Assembly: GCF_900114615.1 (NCBI RefSeq)
Contig: NZ_FOTS01000034.1
Coordinates: forward strand, 1 to 56,051
DNA length: 56,051 nt
Reading direction: 5' to 3'
Source of the DNA: Pelosinus propionicus DSM 13327
GTDB lineage: Bacteria; Bacillota; Negativicutes; DSM-13327
In this document: one piece after another, positions 32,025 through 41,413 of the stretch
Position numbering within the stretch: position 1 is the stretch's first letter
How the letters are laid out: each line of letters begins with the position of its first letter
Notes under the pieces: generated by a model
What the model was told of the DNA's origin: nothing
The model's input: only the letters and a program-made list of their open reading frames with translations
Databases searched by the model: none
Made by a program: the position numbers and the translations under genes

Positions 32025-33089
32025 GTGAAAAAAAGTCTTTTAATTATCATTGCAATTTTAAGTACTACATCATTGCTAGTAGCTGGTTGTTCCAAGGCAG
32101 CCACAACGATAGAGGAAATACCGCTGGTTCGCTCTGAGACGGTAAAAATAAACAGTTTAGGAGAAAATGCAAACTATTCTGGTGAAGTTCGCGGCCGTTA
32201 TGAAACTCAGCTTGCTTTCCAAGTCAGTGGGAAGATTATAAAAAGAAATGTTGACCTTGGCAGCAAAGTCATCCCTGGAGATGTACTAATGGAAATTGAT
32301 GCTAAGGATATTCAGCAAAATGTCAATATTTCTTCAGCTCAAGTATCTTCCGCTCAGTCTCAGTTGCAATTGGCTGCAATAAATCTAGAGCGTTATCGTA
32401 CGCTTTTTGAGCAAGGGGCTGTTAGTCGTGCCCAATTGGATCAATATCAAAATAATTATGAGGTTGCTCAGGCAGCTGTTCGACAATCCTCTGCTCAATA
32501 TACTCAAGGCAGCAACCAGTTAGGTTACAGTACACTAGTTGCCGATAGCGAAGGTGTTATTTCCAGTGTCAGTGCGGAAGCAGGGCAAGTCGTAAGCTCT
32601 GGCCAGGCGTTGCTTACACTCGTTAAGGATGGAGAACGAGAAGTTGAAATTAATGTTCCTGAAAATCGGGTAGATGGGTTGCGTAAGGCTGAGCAAATTC
32701 AGGTTACTTTTTGGGCTTTGCCGAATGTGACAGTCCAAGGAAATATTAGAGAAATTTCACCAATTGCCGATAAAGTATCTCGAACCTATAAAGTACGTAT
32801 TAGTTTAGTTAATCCTCCTCCTGGCATCAATTTAGGTATGACAGCCAATGTGATTGTTGCGCAAACTGGCGGTCAGCAGGCCACCTATATTCCTCTTTCG
32901 GCCATTTACCAGACTGGAGATGCCCCGCATGTATGGGTCATTGTTAATGATGTGGTAACCCTGCGTTCTGTAAAAGTAGGTGCTTTCGGCGATAATAAGG
33001 TTCAAGTCCTGGAAGGACTCCAGGATGGAGATAATATTGTTACGGCAGGGGTGCAAAAGCTGCATGAAGGAGAGAAGGTGCGCAAATGA
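32025..33089 (+). CDS. RND efflux periplasmic adaptor (membrane fusion lipoprotein)
   Basis: 354 residues. Lipoprotein signal peptide with lipobox LLVAGC (Cys22), then a split lipoyl domain (YETQLAFQVSGKIIKRNVDL and GVISSVSAEAGQVVSSGQAL), a helical hairpin (about 100-150) and beta-barrel domains. It bridges the inner-membrane pump and an outer-membrane channel. GTG start with GGGAGG. The stop overlaps the pump start by four bases, indicating translational coupling. No TolC-type gene is in the operon. Confidence 0.92.
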   Translation: MKKSLLIIIAILSTTSLLVAGCSKAATTIEEIPLVRSETVKINSLGENANYSGEVRGRYETQLAFQVSGKIIKRNVDLGSKVIPGDVLMEIDAKDIQQNVNISSAQVSSAQSQLQLAAINLERYRTLFEQGAVSRAQLDQYQNNYEVAQAAVRQSSAQYTQGSNQLGYSTLVADSEGVISSVSAEAGQVVSSGQALLTLVKDGEREVEINVPENRVDGLRKAEQIQVTFWALPNVTVQGNIREISPIADKVSRTYKVRISLVNPPPGINLGMTANVIVAQTGGQQATYIPLSAIYQTGDAPHVWVIVNDVVTLRSVKVGAFGDNKVQVLEGLQDGDNIVTAGVQKLHEGEKVRK

Positions 33090-36000
33090 AGAACCTAAAT
33101 TTAACCCAGTGGGCACTGAATCACAAACAATTAGTTTATTTTTTGGTAATGGTGACGTTTATCATGGGGATCTTTTCCTATCAGCAGCTAGGGAGAATGG
33201 AAGATCCTGATTTTGTGATTCGCCAAATGATTGTATCTGTATCTTGGCCTGGAGCCAGTGCTCTTCAAGTAGAAGAACAGGTTACTGACAAAATTGAAAA
33301 AAAATTGCAGGATGTGCCCGGTATTTACTATTTAAGAAGCTATTCACAACCGGGAAAAGCTGTTATTTACGTTACGTTAAAAGATACAGTAAATGAAAAA
33401 GACGTCCGCCCGACTTGGCTGGAAGTGCGCAATATGGTTAACGACATGAAAAGCACACTGCCTCAGGGCATTGTGGGACCTTCTTTTAATGACCGCTTTG
33501 ATGATGTATTCGGCTGCATTTATGCCCTCACTTCTGATGGGTACAGTTATGAAGAAATGCGGGAAAACGCGGAGCAAGTGCGTAGGACTCTGCTTGGAGT
33601 CAAAAATGTTAAAAAGGCAGACTTAATTGGTGTACAAACGGAAAAAATCTATATTGAGATGGAAAATAGCAAATTAGCCCAGCTTGGCGTCGACCCCAAT
33701 TTGATTATTAATGCGGTGAAGACACAAAGTCCTATGGCGGCGTCTGGAATGGTAGAAACGGCAACAGATAATGTGTATTTGCGGGTTAGCGGAATATTTG
33801 AAAATATAGACAATCTTAAAAATCTGCCGATTCGCGCCAATGATCGTACCTTTCGGCTAGAAGATGTAGCAAAGATTCAGCGCAGTTATACTGAGCCGAT
33901 GGAACCAAGGATGTATTATAATGGTCAGCCGGCAATCGGTATTGCCCTTGCGATGGATAAGGGCGGCAATGTACTTACATTAGGAACAGATTTGGATAAA
34001 ACGTTAAAACAAATTAAACAGGAGCTGCCTCTTGGCCTAGAGATACATCAGGTTTCGAATCAACCAGAGGTCGTTAAAGAATCGATTGGCGAATTTACGA
34101 AATCTCTCAAAGAAGCGATCATCATTGTGTTGGTTGTCAGTTTTTTAAGTCTTGGTGTTAGGGCGGGGATTGTTGTAGCTCTATGTATTCCTTTGGTAAT
34201 AGCAGGGATATTTGCATGTATGCAAGTTTTTGGAATTGATCTTCACAAAGTTTCTTTAGGAGCGCTTATCATTGCTCTTGGTCTCTTAGTCGATGATGCC
34301 ATTATTGCAGTAGAGATGATGACGGTAAAGCTAGAGCAAGGCTGGAGTAAATTTGATGCTGCTTGCTATGCCTATACGGCTACTGCATTTCCGATGCTTA
34401 CAGGAACGTTAATCACTTGTGCAGGTTTTATTCCTATTGGATTTTCTAAAGGAGCTGCATCCGAATTTACCAGCAGTATTTTTACGGTAGTAACCATTGC
34501 ACTTTTGATATCATGGTTTGTATCCGTTCTGGTAACACCTTTGCTGGGATATAAGCTCATAAACCTGAAAGGTAAAGAAGAGAAAGCTCATGATCCATAT
34601 GATTCTAGATTTTATCGGTTCTTCCGCAAGATTCTTACTTGGTGCTTGTACCATCGTAAACTAGTACTGGGGATTACTATAGCATGTTTTATTGGCTCTC
34701 TTGGTCTGCTTACACTTATAAAACAAGAATTTTTTCCGCCCTCAGTACGCCCTGAACTGATTGTAGAGATGACGTTACCGGAAGGATCTTCTTTACTTGC
34801 GACTCAGCAGGAAGCCCAAAAACTTGCCGAACAGCTTCAAGATGATCCTAACATTAACAATTACAGTTATTATGTGGGGCAAGGAGCACCGCGTTTTGTA
34901 TTAACTTCTGATCCTAAACTGCCGGCAGCCAACTATGCGCAGTTTGTCATTGTTGCCAAGGATTTAGAAGCACGGGAGGCGTTGAATCGTAAAATTAATA
35001 CGATCTTTGCAGAGGATTTTGCAAATGTGCGAGGACATGTAAAATTCATTCAAACAGGGCCGCCTTCACCTTATCCTGTCATGCTAAGAGTTAGCGGTTA
35101 TGATCATGAAAAGGTGAGAAACATTGCCCAAGAGGTCAGTGATGTGATGCATGCAAATCCAAAGCTGCATAACATTAATTTTGATTGGAATGAAAAAAAT
35201 AAAGTTATGCATTTGTCGGTTGATCAGGATAAGGCAAGGCTGCTAGGGATTAACAGCCAAAGCTTAGCCCTTGACTTGCAGACGCAGTTATCAGGAGCAT
35301 CCATTGCGGAGTTTTACGAGGAGGATAAAACGATCGGTATTGTCTTTCGCATGGATTCGCAAAATCGCAAAGATCTATCTTCCATTAAAGATCTTCCTAT
35401 TCATATTGGCAGTGGTAAATTTGTTCCTCTCGAACAAATTGCCAAAATCAGCTATGATGCAGAAGACGGGATGATTTGGCGGCGCGATCTCAAACCGACA
35501 ATTACCGTTCAAGCCGATGTAAGACCAGAAATAACAGGAAATGATGCAACCAAGAACGTGTATCAAGACCTTGCAGCACTGCGTCAGAGTCTGCCTCCTG
35601 GTTATAGTATTATGATTGGCGGTTCATTAGAGCGCAGTCAAGAATCCATGGAGTTCCTGCTGAAACCTGTTCCAGTAATGATACTCATCATCGTAACGCT
35701 GTTGATGATACAGCTCCAGAAAGTTTCACTTATGATCCTCGCTGTCCTCACAGCACCTTTAGGGATTATTGGAGTCAGCCTTTCTATGCTGCTAACCATG
35801 CGGCCAATGGGATTTGTAGCTGAGCTTGGCATTCTTGCCCTTAGCGGTATGATCATTCGAAACTCGGTTATCTTAATCGATCAGATTGAACAGCATATCA
35901 AGGCGGGTGAAAGCCCTTGGGATGCTATCATAGACTCTGCTATATTGAGATTCCGTCCCATTATGCTTACTGCAGCAGCTGCCATATTAGGTATGGTTCC

Positions 36001-36139
36001 TTTGATTCCCAGCACTTTCTGGGGACCGATGGCAGTAGCAATTGCCGGCGGATTGCTAGGTGCGACCATTTTAACACTATTAGTATTGCCTACTATGTAT
36101 GCTGCCTGGTTTAAAGTAAAGCCGAAATCGAATTCTTAA
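33086..36139 (+). CDS. RND efflux pump inner-membrane transporter (AcrB/MexB superfamily)
   Basis: 1017 residues, the family's length. N-terminal membrane helix (LVYFLVMVTFIMGIFSYQQL), two large periplasmic loops, and the proton-relay motif GLLVDDAIIAVE in membrane helix 4 with its Asp pair; a second half repeats the fold up to LVLPTMYAAWF. It exports drugs, dyes or metabolites with proton influx. RND pumps need an outer membrane, supporting a diderm host. Substrate unknown; control by the upstream TetR protein is likely. Confidence 0.93.
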   Translation: MKNLNLTQWALNHKQLVYFLVMVTFIMGIFSYQQLGRMEDPDFVIRQMIVSVSWPGASALQVEEQVTDKIEKKLQDVPGIYYLRSYSQPGKAVIYVTLKDTVNEKDVRPTWLEVRNMVNDMKSTLPQGIVGPSFNDRFDDVFGCIYALTSDGYSYEEMRENAEQVRRTLLGVKNVKKADLIGVQTEKIYIEMENSKLAQLGVDPNLIINAVKTQSPMAASGMVETATDNVYLRVSGIFENIDNLKNLPIRANDRTFRLEDVAKIQRSYTEPMEPRMYYNGQPAIGIALAMDKGGNVLTLGTDLDKTLKQIKQELPLGLEIHQVSNQPEVVKESIGEFTKSLKEAIIIVLVVSFLSLGVRAGIVVALCIPLVIAGIFACMQVFGIDLHKVSLGALIIALGLLVDDAIIAVEMMTVKLEQGWSKFDAACYAYTATAFPMLTGTLITCAGFIPIGFSKGAASEFTSSIFTVVTIALLISWFVSVLVTPLLGYKLINLKGKEEKAHDPYDSRFYRFFRKILTWCLYHRKLVLGITIACFIGSLGLLTLIKQEFFPPSVRPELIVEMTLPEGSSLLATQQEAQKLAEQLQDDPNINNYSYYVGQGAPRFVLTSDPKLPAANYAQFVIVAKDLEAREALNRKINTIFAEDFANVRGHVKFIQTGPPSPYPVMLRVSGYDHEKVRNIAQEVSDVMHANPKLHNINFDWNEKNKVMHLSVDQDKARLLGINSQSLALDLQTQLSGASIAEFYEEDKTIGIVFRMDSQNRKDLSSIKDLPIHIGSGKFVPLEQIAKISYDAEDGMIWRRDLKPTITVQADVRPEITGNDATKNVYQDLAALRQSLPPGYSIMIGGSLERSQESMEFLLKPVPVMILIIVTLLMIQLQKVSLMILAVLTAPLGIIGVSLSMLLTMRPMGFVAELGILALSGMIIRNSVILIDQIEQHIKAGESPWDAIIDSAILRFRPIMLTAAAAILGMVPLIPSTFWGPMAVAIAGGLLGATILTLLVLPTMYAAWFKVKPKSNS

Positions 36140-36147
36140 AAGAGGGG

Positions 36148-36183
36148 AACTCCTGAAAGGTTAAAGAATCTTTCGGGAGTTTT
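36148..36183 (+). terminator. Terminator after the RND operon
   Basis: AACTCCTGAAAG/CTTTCGGGAGTTTT over 10 nt, then a T-run; a variant of the CTCCTGCAAA hairpin family. Confidence 0.8.
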
Positions 36184-36289
36184 CTGCTTTTATAATAAAA
36201 GAAAAAATGATAATATGGAATGTAGCAGGGTTTTTTGAGTTTCAAATGATCATTATACGGGTAATAATCCTACCTAAGAGGGGGCTAAC

Positions 36290-36661
36290 ATGATACATAG
36301 AAAAAAATATTTGTATTTATTCCTAGCTGCTTTATTTATGTTGAATGCAGTGCTAGGTATGTGCAGCGCTTCCGAAAGAATTAGTTCGGATTTAATAAAG
36401 TTTCAAAGAACAGGATGGAATTTTGATTCTAAAGGGGCGAATATTTTTGTTGGAACATTGAAGAATATTTCTGGTAAAGATGTCGAATTCATTGGGCTAA
36501 GGTGCGGTTTTTATGATGCTAATGGAGTACAGCTTGATCACGGCACTGTCATACTGCGGGATGTTTTAAAGGATGAGTATGCTACCTTTGAATTCTATCC
36601 TTCTGCTCCAGCTGGAACTGTTACAGCAACGATAACAAGTGTGGATGTATATATAAAATAG
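36290..36661 (+). CDS. Secreted protein with FxLYD-like domain
   Basis: 123 residues: signal peptide (YLYLFLAALFMLNAVLGMCSA) and a compact beta-domain (ANIFVGTLKNISGKDVEFIG, GLRCGFYDANGVQLDHGT, FEFYPSAPAGT) with the spacing of FxLYD domains in exported proteins. Start ATG with GAGGGG. Single gene; function unknown. Confidence 0.75.
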   Translation: MIHRKKYLYLFLAALFMLNAVLGMCSASERISSDLIKFQRTGWNFDSKGANIFVGTLKNISGKDVEFIGLRCGFYDANGVQLDHGTVILRDVLKDEYATFEFYPSAPAGTVTATITSVDVYIK

Positions 36662-36686
36662 GAAGTAAGCGTATCCCCAAAAAAAG

Positions 36687-36733
36687 AACAACACCTGCAA
36701 GAACTCAAATGAGAATTTGCAGGTGTTGTTTTT
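36687..36733. terminator. Terminator between convergent genes
   Basis: AACAACACCTGCAA/TTGCAGGTGTTGTT with inner CTC/GAG and T-run; again the CCTGCAA/TTGCAGG theme. Confidence 0.82.
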
Positions 36734-36752
36734 AGTTGTAATTTTCTCGTAA

Positions 36753-37328
36753 TCAGAGATTTTTTAGTTCCGTCGATTCGGTAATAATTTGATTTACGAT
36801 ACCGTACTCGATCGCTTCTTGTGCGCCAAGCCAGTAATTTCTCTGTGTGTCTTTTTCTATTTTTTCCAGAGGCTGGTCAGTTCCATCACTAATTAACTTG
36901 TTGATTCTAGAGCGCATTTTAATAATTTCATCAGCTTCAATCCGAATGTCACTGGCTTGTCCCTGAACTCCTCCCAGAGGCTGATGTATCATATAGCGAG
37001 TATTTGGCAGAGAATAACGATTTTCTTTATCTGCTGCCAGGTAAATCGTGATGCCGGCGCTGGCAACCCAGCCAGTGCCAATTACGATGACACGCGGCTT
37101 AACAAATTTAATCATGTCGTGAATGGTATCGCCAGCCTCAACATGTCCTCCTTGACTGTTGATAAACAACTTAATTGGCTGATCTCCCATTTCCTCTAAG
37201 ATTAATAGTTGTGCCATAACTTTTGCCGCGACAGCTTGTGTAATTTCACCGGAAATAATAATTGATCTGGTTTTTAATATTCTTTCCTGCAGTTTTTCTT
37301 GAGAACTTTCTTTTTCTTGATGTTCCAT
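36753..37328 (-). CDS. clpP: ClpP-type serine protease subunit
   Basis: 191 residues, the normal size. Catalytic Ser in GWVASAGITIY, His in YMIHQPLGG and Asp in DTQRNYWLGAQEAIEYG; GGHVEAGDTIHDMI is the first substrate-binding strand region. It would form a tetradecameric barrel for a Clp ATPase. GWVASAG differs slightly from the common GMAASMG/GQAASAA, and no clpX or tig lies nearby, so it is probably an extra ClpP paralogue. ATG 37328 is preferred (AAAGG nine bases upstream) over ATG 37337. Confidence 0.9.
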   Translation of the reverse strand: MEHQEKESSQEKLQERILKTRSIIISGEITQAVAAKVMAQLLILEEMGDQPIKLFINSQGGHVEAGDTIHDMIKFVKPRVIVIGTGWVASAGITIYLAADKENRYSLPNTRYMIHQPLGGVQGQASDIRIEADEIIKMRSRINKLISDGTDQPLEKIEKDTQRNYWLGAQEAIEYGIVNQIITESTELKNL

Positions 37329-37404
37329 ACATATCATTCCTTTCTTTTGAAGTGGGCTCCACCGTATAAAAAGTGTAGTGGTGTTTTATATCTAATCGTT
37401 TGTA

Positions 37405-38247
37405 TTAAAAATCAAAATTGTCTGGATCCGAACCAACACGCTGGTTTTGATTTAAAGCATCGATTTGTTCCAAATCGTCTTTGGTTAGTTCGAAGTCAAA
37501 CACATTTGAATTTTCAATGATACGATGCTCCTTTATTGATTTGGGAATGGTTACGACACCATTCTGCAAGTCCCAGCGTATGATTACCTGAGCGATTGAC
37601 TTGCCGTATTTGTCAGCAATCTTTTGTAATGTAGGATTATCTAACAGTTTGCCCTGCATTAAGGGAGACCATGCTTCAAACAGGATACCTTGTTCTCTGC
37701 AAAAGGCTCGCAGCTCTTTTTGTATGAGGCGGGGATGAAATTCCACTTGATTGATCATTGGTTTTATGGTAGCACCTTGAAATACATCTTTTAAATGATG
37801 AACATGGAAATTACTCACTCCAATGGCGCGGACCCGCCCATCATGATAGATGCGTTCTAAAGCTCTCCATGTATCTTTATATTTTCCTTTTACTGGCCAG
37901 TGAATCAGATATAAATCCAGATACTCTAAATCAAGTTTTTGTAAGCTTTTTTGATACGCTTCTAAGGTGGTGTCGTATCCTTGATCTGCATTCCAGACTT
38001 TTGAGGTTACAAACAAGTCTTCTCTCACAATACCAGCTTCCAGCAAACCCTCTTTAATACCTTGTCCGACACCTTCCTCATTTTTGTAAATAGCTGCTGT
38101 ATCAATACTTCGATAACCATATTTGATGGCAGTTCTTACAGCGTCAACAACTTCAGAACCTTCTTTTACTTTAAAGACTCCTAAACCAAGCCAAGGAATT
38201 TTTACTCCATTCGCTAAGGTAACTGTGTCTTGCAGATTCTTTGCCAT
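37405..38247 (-). CDS. Aldo/keto reductase (AKR5-type)
   Basis: 280 residues with the aldo-keto reductase core: GYRSIDTAAIYKNEEGVGQG holds the catalytic Asp and Tyr, the catalytic Lys is in LFVTSKVW and His in LYLIHWP; IGVSNFHVHHL and TIPKSIKEHRIIEN bind NADPH. It reduces aldehydes or ketones such as methylglyoxal or 2,5-diketo-gluconate. RBS AGGAGG, spacing 10. Single gene. Confidence 0.93.
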   Translation of the reverse strand: MAKNLQDTVTLANGVKIPWLGLGVFKVKEGSEVVDAVRTAIKYGYRSIDTAAIYKNEEGVGQGIKEGLLEAGIVREDLFVTSKVWNADQGYDTTLEAYQKSLQKLDLEYLDLYLIHWPVKGKYKDTWRALERIYHDGRVRAIGVSNFHVHHLKDVFQGATIKPMINQVEFHPRLIQKELRAFCREQGILFEAWSPLMQGKLLDNPTLQKIADKYGKSIAQVIIRWDLQNGVVTIPKSIKEHRIIENSNVFDFELTKDDLEQIDALNQNQRVGSDPDNFDF

Positions 38248-38426
38248 AATACGATGACCTCCTATTTTTATTAATACATGTTACATATCTACTAAAGAAT
38301 ACCATTTATATGTTGAGTATATAGTCGATTTTGAATTTCCACAAGTAGGCACTTTTAAGTGACACCTATTTATCAAATATAAGGCAGTGAATTTATTTGA
38401 GGCAGCAAAAAGTAGAGAGACTATGC

Positions 38427-38837
38427 TTACAACTTGAGACACATCCAAGTTGCTTCTAGAATTTTCTTTCCTTCGCAGGAAGCAAATCCGGTTTGTTTGA
38501 GTATTTTATCAGTAATCTTAAGATTCTTCACGATCAAGGTAACTGGGACATCGGGTGCAACAAAATCGAAAAAATGAACCGTTTCGATAGATGCTAATCC
38601 CCATAGGGCTTTAGAAAATAGACCCGTGTCATTGACTCCTGCACCTCCGCATTGCACGATCGATTCAATCAGAATGGATTGGGGCACGATTTTTTTGCCA
38701 GGGAAATATTCTTGAAAATATAAAAAGGCCGCATCATAGGTTTTCCTTCCTATGATCTCATCTCGATTTGCAGAAATAATTTCGTCAACAAATAAAAATG
38801 GGTAACGCTGTGGGAGCAATGTTTCAATAGCTTTCAT
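38427..38837 (-). CDS. FabZ-like hotdog protein without the catalytic histidine
   Basis: 136 residues with the FabZ outline: LPQRYPFLFVDEI, QEYFPGKKIVPQSILIES and IESIVQCGGAG. The active enzyme has His in HFPxxPxxPG; here Tyr stands at that place (EYFPGKK), while Glu of the IES segment is kept. It may bind acyl chains without dehydrating them, or act on other thioesters. RBS AGGAGG. It lies just downstream of the terminator of the bioY operon, so it is a separate unit but neighbours acyl-CoA genes. Confidence 0.75.
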   Translation of the reverse strand: MKAIETLLPQRYPFLFVDEIISANRDEIIGRKTYDAAFLYFQEYFPGKKIVPQSILIESIVQCGGAGVNDTGLFSKALWGLASIETVHFFDFVAPDVPVTLIVKNLKITDKILKQTGFASCEGKKILEATWMCLKL

Positions 38838-38894
38838 GCGATAAGCCTCCTAAAAGAATCTGTCTACTCGCTGCTGACAGTCTATTGGGGAATG

Positions 38895-38934
38895 AAAAGG
38901 TCAGATTCTCTAGGGAGAGATTCTGACCTTTTTT
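38895..38934. terminator. Terminator of the bioY operon, overlapping its stop codon
   Basis: AAAAGGTCAGA/TCTGACCTTTT with inner TCTCT/AGAGA; T-runs on both strands. Confidence 0.85.
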
Positions 38935-40255
38935 ATGATATGTAACTGTTTTGATTCTTCACGTTGATTCTATCAATTTTTCCATTCGAATTCAAGGGTA
39001 TTTCATCAAGGAAGATAATTTTTTGAGGGCAATAATGGGGACGCATTTTCTTATGGCAAAAATCTAAAACATCGCCAGATGTGAGAGCAGGCTGATTTTT
39101 TACAATCCATGCACAGACTTTTTGTCCCCGAATTAAATCCTCAATTCCTCCGACAACGGCTTGAGCGATTCCAGGGCATTGGAGCAGAACTGCTTCTACC
39201 TGCTCTGGAATTACCTTGATCCCCCCAGTATTGATGATGCCATTCTTACGACCCAATAAATATAAATAGCCTTTCTCATCTAACCGGCCTAAATCCTCTA
39301 CAGATGCTTTTGGTCGGTAGGCGGGAGCGATGTAGGGACTTTCAATCCAGATGATATCATCTTCAATTGAGATGATTACGTGAGGAAATGCCTGGCCTAC
39401 GGAATCTGGACGTTCTAAAAGATCATTGGCAGTGCAGTAGCTTACATGACCCAGTTCGCTCGCACCATAGTATTCAAAGATTTTAGCTGACGGAAAGAAT
39501 GATAAAAGGGATTTAAGAGTCAAAAGATCCATCTTTGCCCCGCAGGTTACTAGTGAGTGCAGCTTTGGCAGTGGCACTTTAATATGTTTAAGCAAGATTT
39601 TATAATTTGCAGGCACCATAAAAATAGCACTTATACCGCAAGACTCGATTTCTCGCACCCAGGTGCGAGGCATGTGAGTACTGGCAAACATCACAGTGCC
39701 GCCTTCAAATAGAATATGCAGGCAGGCATTCAAGTTTGCAGTATATACAAGGGAACTCACTACATAGAGAGTATCTGCACTTGAAAGCTGAAAAACCATG
39801 CTTTGACTTGGAAAAGCCCTAGTCCAGCTTTGGTGATCTCGCCATATTAACTTAGGAGTTCCAGTACTTCCCGAGCTCAAGGCCCCTAAAAAGAGATCTT
39901 CCGGGTGAATCTCTGGCAGAAATGGAGCAGAGGCGGCTGAAAGCTGAAAGCTTCCATCGATAGAAAGTGTTAACTGGTGATTGCTCATAAGACTTGCACA
40001 TACTTCTTCCGAGGTGGCGGGATCGATGAAAACACAAGTACCTCCTGCTTTGACGATTCCTAAAAAATAACATAGCTGAGAAAGAGGGTCAGCAAGTTTA
40101 AGAAGAACTTTATCCCCTTTTTTTATGTGCATGGCAAGGCGGTGGGCAAGATCATCAACATGTTGTGTAAATTGCCCATAGGTAAGACGCATGTTGTTAT
40201 ATATGAGACAAACTTTATTTTCTGGCTTTTCATATAAACCACTATAAATCAGCAT
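38933..40255 (-). CDS. AMP-forming acyl-CoA ligase (YhfT-like)
   Basis: 440 residues. ATP loop LSSGSTGTPKLIWRD, the motif FEYYGASELGHVSY, the hinge region GRKNGIINTGGIKVIPEQVE and the catalytic Lys in NSNGKIDRI: a complete but short ANL-family ligase. It activates a carboxylic acid to acyl-CoA. It lies three bases behind the thiolase gene in the bioY operon. In Bacillus subtilis a comparable set, yhfU(bioY)-yhfT-yhfS, is (from memory) BirA-controlled, which suggests a role around biotin or its pimeloyl precursor. Confidence 0.88.
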   Translation of the reverse strand: MLIYSGLYEKPENKVCLIYNNMRLTYGQFTQHVDDLAHRLAMHIKKGDKVLLKLADPLSQLCYFLGIVKAGGTCVFIDPATSEEVCASLMSNHQLTLSIDGSFQLSAASAPFLPEIHPEDLFLGALSSGSTGTPKLIWRDHQSWTRAFPSQSMVFQLSSADTLYVVSSLVYTANLNACLHILFEGGTVMFASTHMPRTWVREIESCGISAIFMVPANYKILLKHIKVPLPKLHSLVTCGAKMDLLTLKSLLSFFPSAKIFEYYGASELGHVSYCTANDLLERPDSVGQAFPHVIISIEDDIIWIESPYIAPAYRPKASVEDLGRLDEKGYLYLLGRKNGIINTGGIKVIPEQVEAVLLQCPGIAQAVVGGIEDLIRGQKVCAWIVKNQPALTSGDVLDFCHKKMRPHYCPQKIIFLDEIPLNSNGKIDRINVKNQNSYIS

Positions 40256-40258
40256 TTT

Positions 40259-41413
40259 TTAACACCTTTCAATCAGGGTTGCAATTCCCATGCCTCCTAC
40301 GGCTCCGATCGCAGCAATTCCGTGATGCCCGTTTACTTGCTGCAAGGCTTTTACTAGGTGCAGTAAGATAATTGCTCCAGAGGCCCCATAGGGATGACCA
40401 TAGGCTAAGGCACCTCCCAGCATGTTGGTCTTATCTAGACTGAAATCTAACTGACGGCAGCAGGCCAGGATTTTTACGGCAAACGCTTCATTAATTTCAA
40501 GGGCATCGATATCTTTCATCCGTAAATTGCTTTGGTGCAGAAGTTTTTGAATAGGGGCAATGGGTCCTAAGGGGAAAAGGTTGGGGTCACAGCCACAGCT
40601 TGCGGTACCAGTGATCATTGCTTGTGGTTTTAAATTATATTTTTTTAAGGCATTTGAAGAGGCTAGGAGAATTATGGCGGCTCCATCATGTTTTAAACAG
40701 GTATTTCCCGCTGTGATTTTGCCTTCTGCCTTAAAAACCGGCTGCATTCGCTCTAAGAGTTTCAGACTCATGCGGTTTCTGATACATTCATCAGAATCAA
40801 CGTGTTTTCCTGCTGTTTCGATAGGAACGATGATATCCTTAAATATCTTTTTTTCTTTTGTCATAGAGGCTCTTCTATGGCTTTCAAGAGCTAATGCATC
40901 CATATCTTCACGTGAAATGGACAGAGATTCTGCAAGATATTCTGCTGCATCCCCGATTTCTGGATCACCGACTGCGGGAGTGGAGAAGGGAGCCCTTTCG
41001 TAATACACATGCTCTCCTTGAAAGCGCGGGTCAGCGGGATTGAACTGTCGTCTAGGAGCGAGACTGGTGCTTTCGACGCCTCCTGCGAGTACTAGTTCCG
41101 TTTGGCCCGATTGGATTTGGCTAACGGCCCAATTAATAGCACTTAATCCGGAACCACACTGGGTATCAACAGTAATGGCAGGAATACTATACGGCCAGCT
41201 TGCTGCAAGTACCGAAACCCTGGCAATATTACCGCCTGGACCTACCGCATTTCCCAAGATGACTTGATCAATGTCATTTGGTGATAGTCTGTATTTATGA
41301 ACTATTTCATTTAAGATAATAGATGCGAGTTGCTCAGGCAGCAGATCTTTTAAAAATCCATCCGTTTTTCCTATGGGGGTTCTCAGCCCGCCAATCATAT
41401 ATACTGGATTCAT
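40259..41413 (-). CDS. Thiolase-family protein lacking the second catalytic cysteine (YhfS-like)
   Basis: 384 residues. The acylated Cys is in DTQCGSGLSAINW, NEAFA and GHPYGASGA are intact, but the C-terminal active-site motif, usually C-x-G-G-G-x-G, reads GAVGGMG, so Cys is replaced by Gly. It may catalyse acyl transfer or condensation poorly or need another base. Its ATG overlaps the bioY stop (TGATG), so the two are translationally coupled. Likely acts with the acyl-CoA ligase on an acyl-CoA connected with biotin precursor supply. Confidence 0.88.
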   Translation of the reverse strand: MNPVYMIGGLRTPIGKTDGFLKDLLPEQLASIILNEIVHKYRLSPNDIDQVILGNAVGPGGNIARVSVLAASWPYSIPAITVDTQCGSGLSAINWAVSQIQSGQTELVLAGGVESTSLAPRRQFNPADPRFQGEHVYYERAPFSTPAVGDPEIGDAAEYLAESLSISREDMDALALESHRRASMTKEKKIFKDIIVPIETAGKHVDSDECIRNRMSLKLLERMQPVFKAEGKITAGNTCLKHDGAAIILLASSNALKKYNLKPQAMITGTASCGCDPNLFPLGPIAPIQKLLHQSNLRMKDIDALEINEAFAVKILACCRQLDFSLDKTNMLGGALAYGHPYGASGAIILLHLVKALQQVNGHHGIAAIGAVGGMGIATLIERC

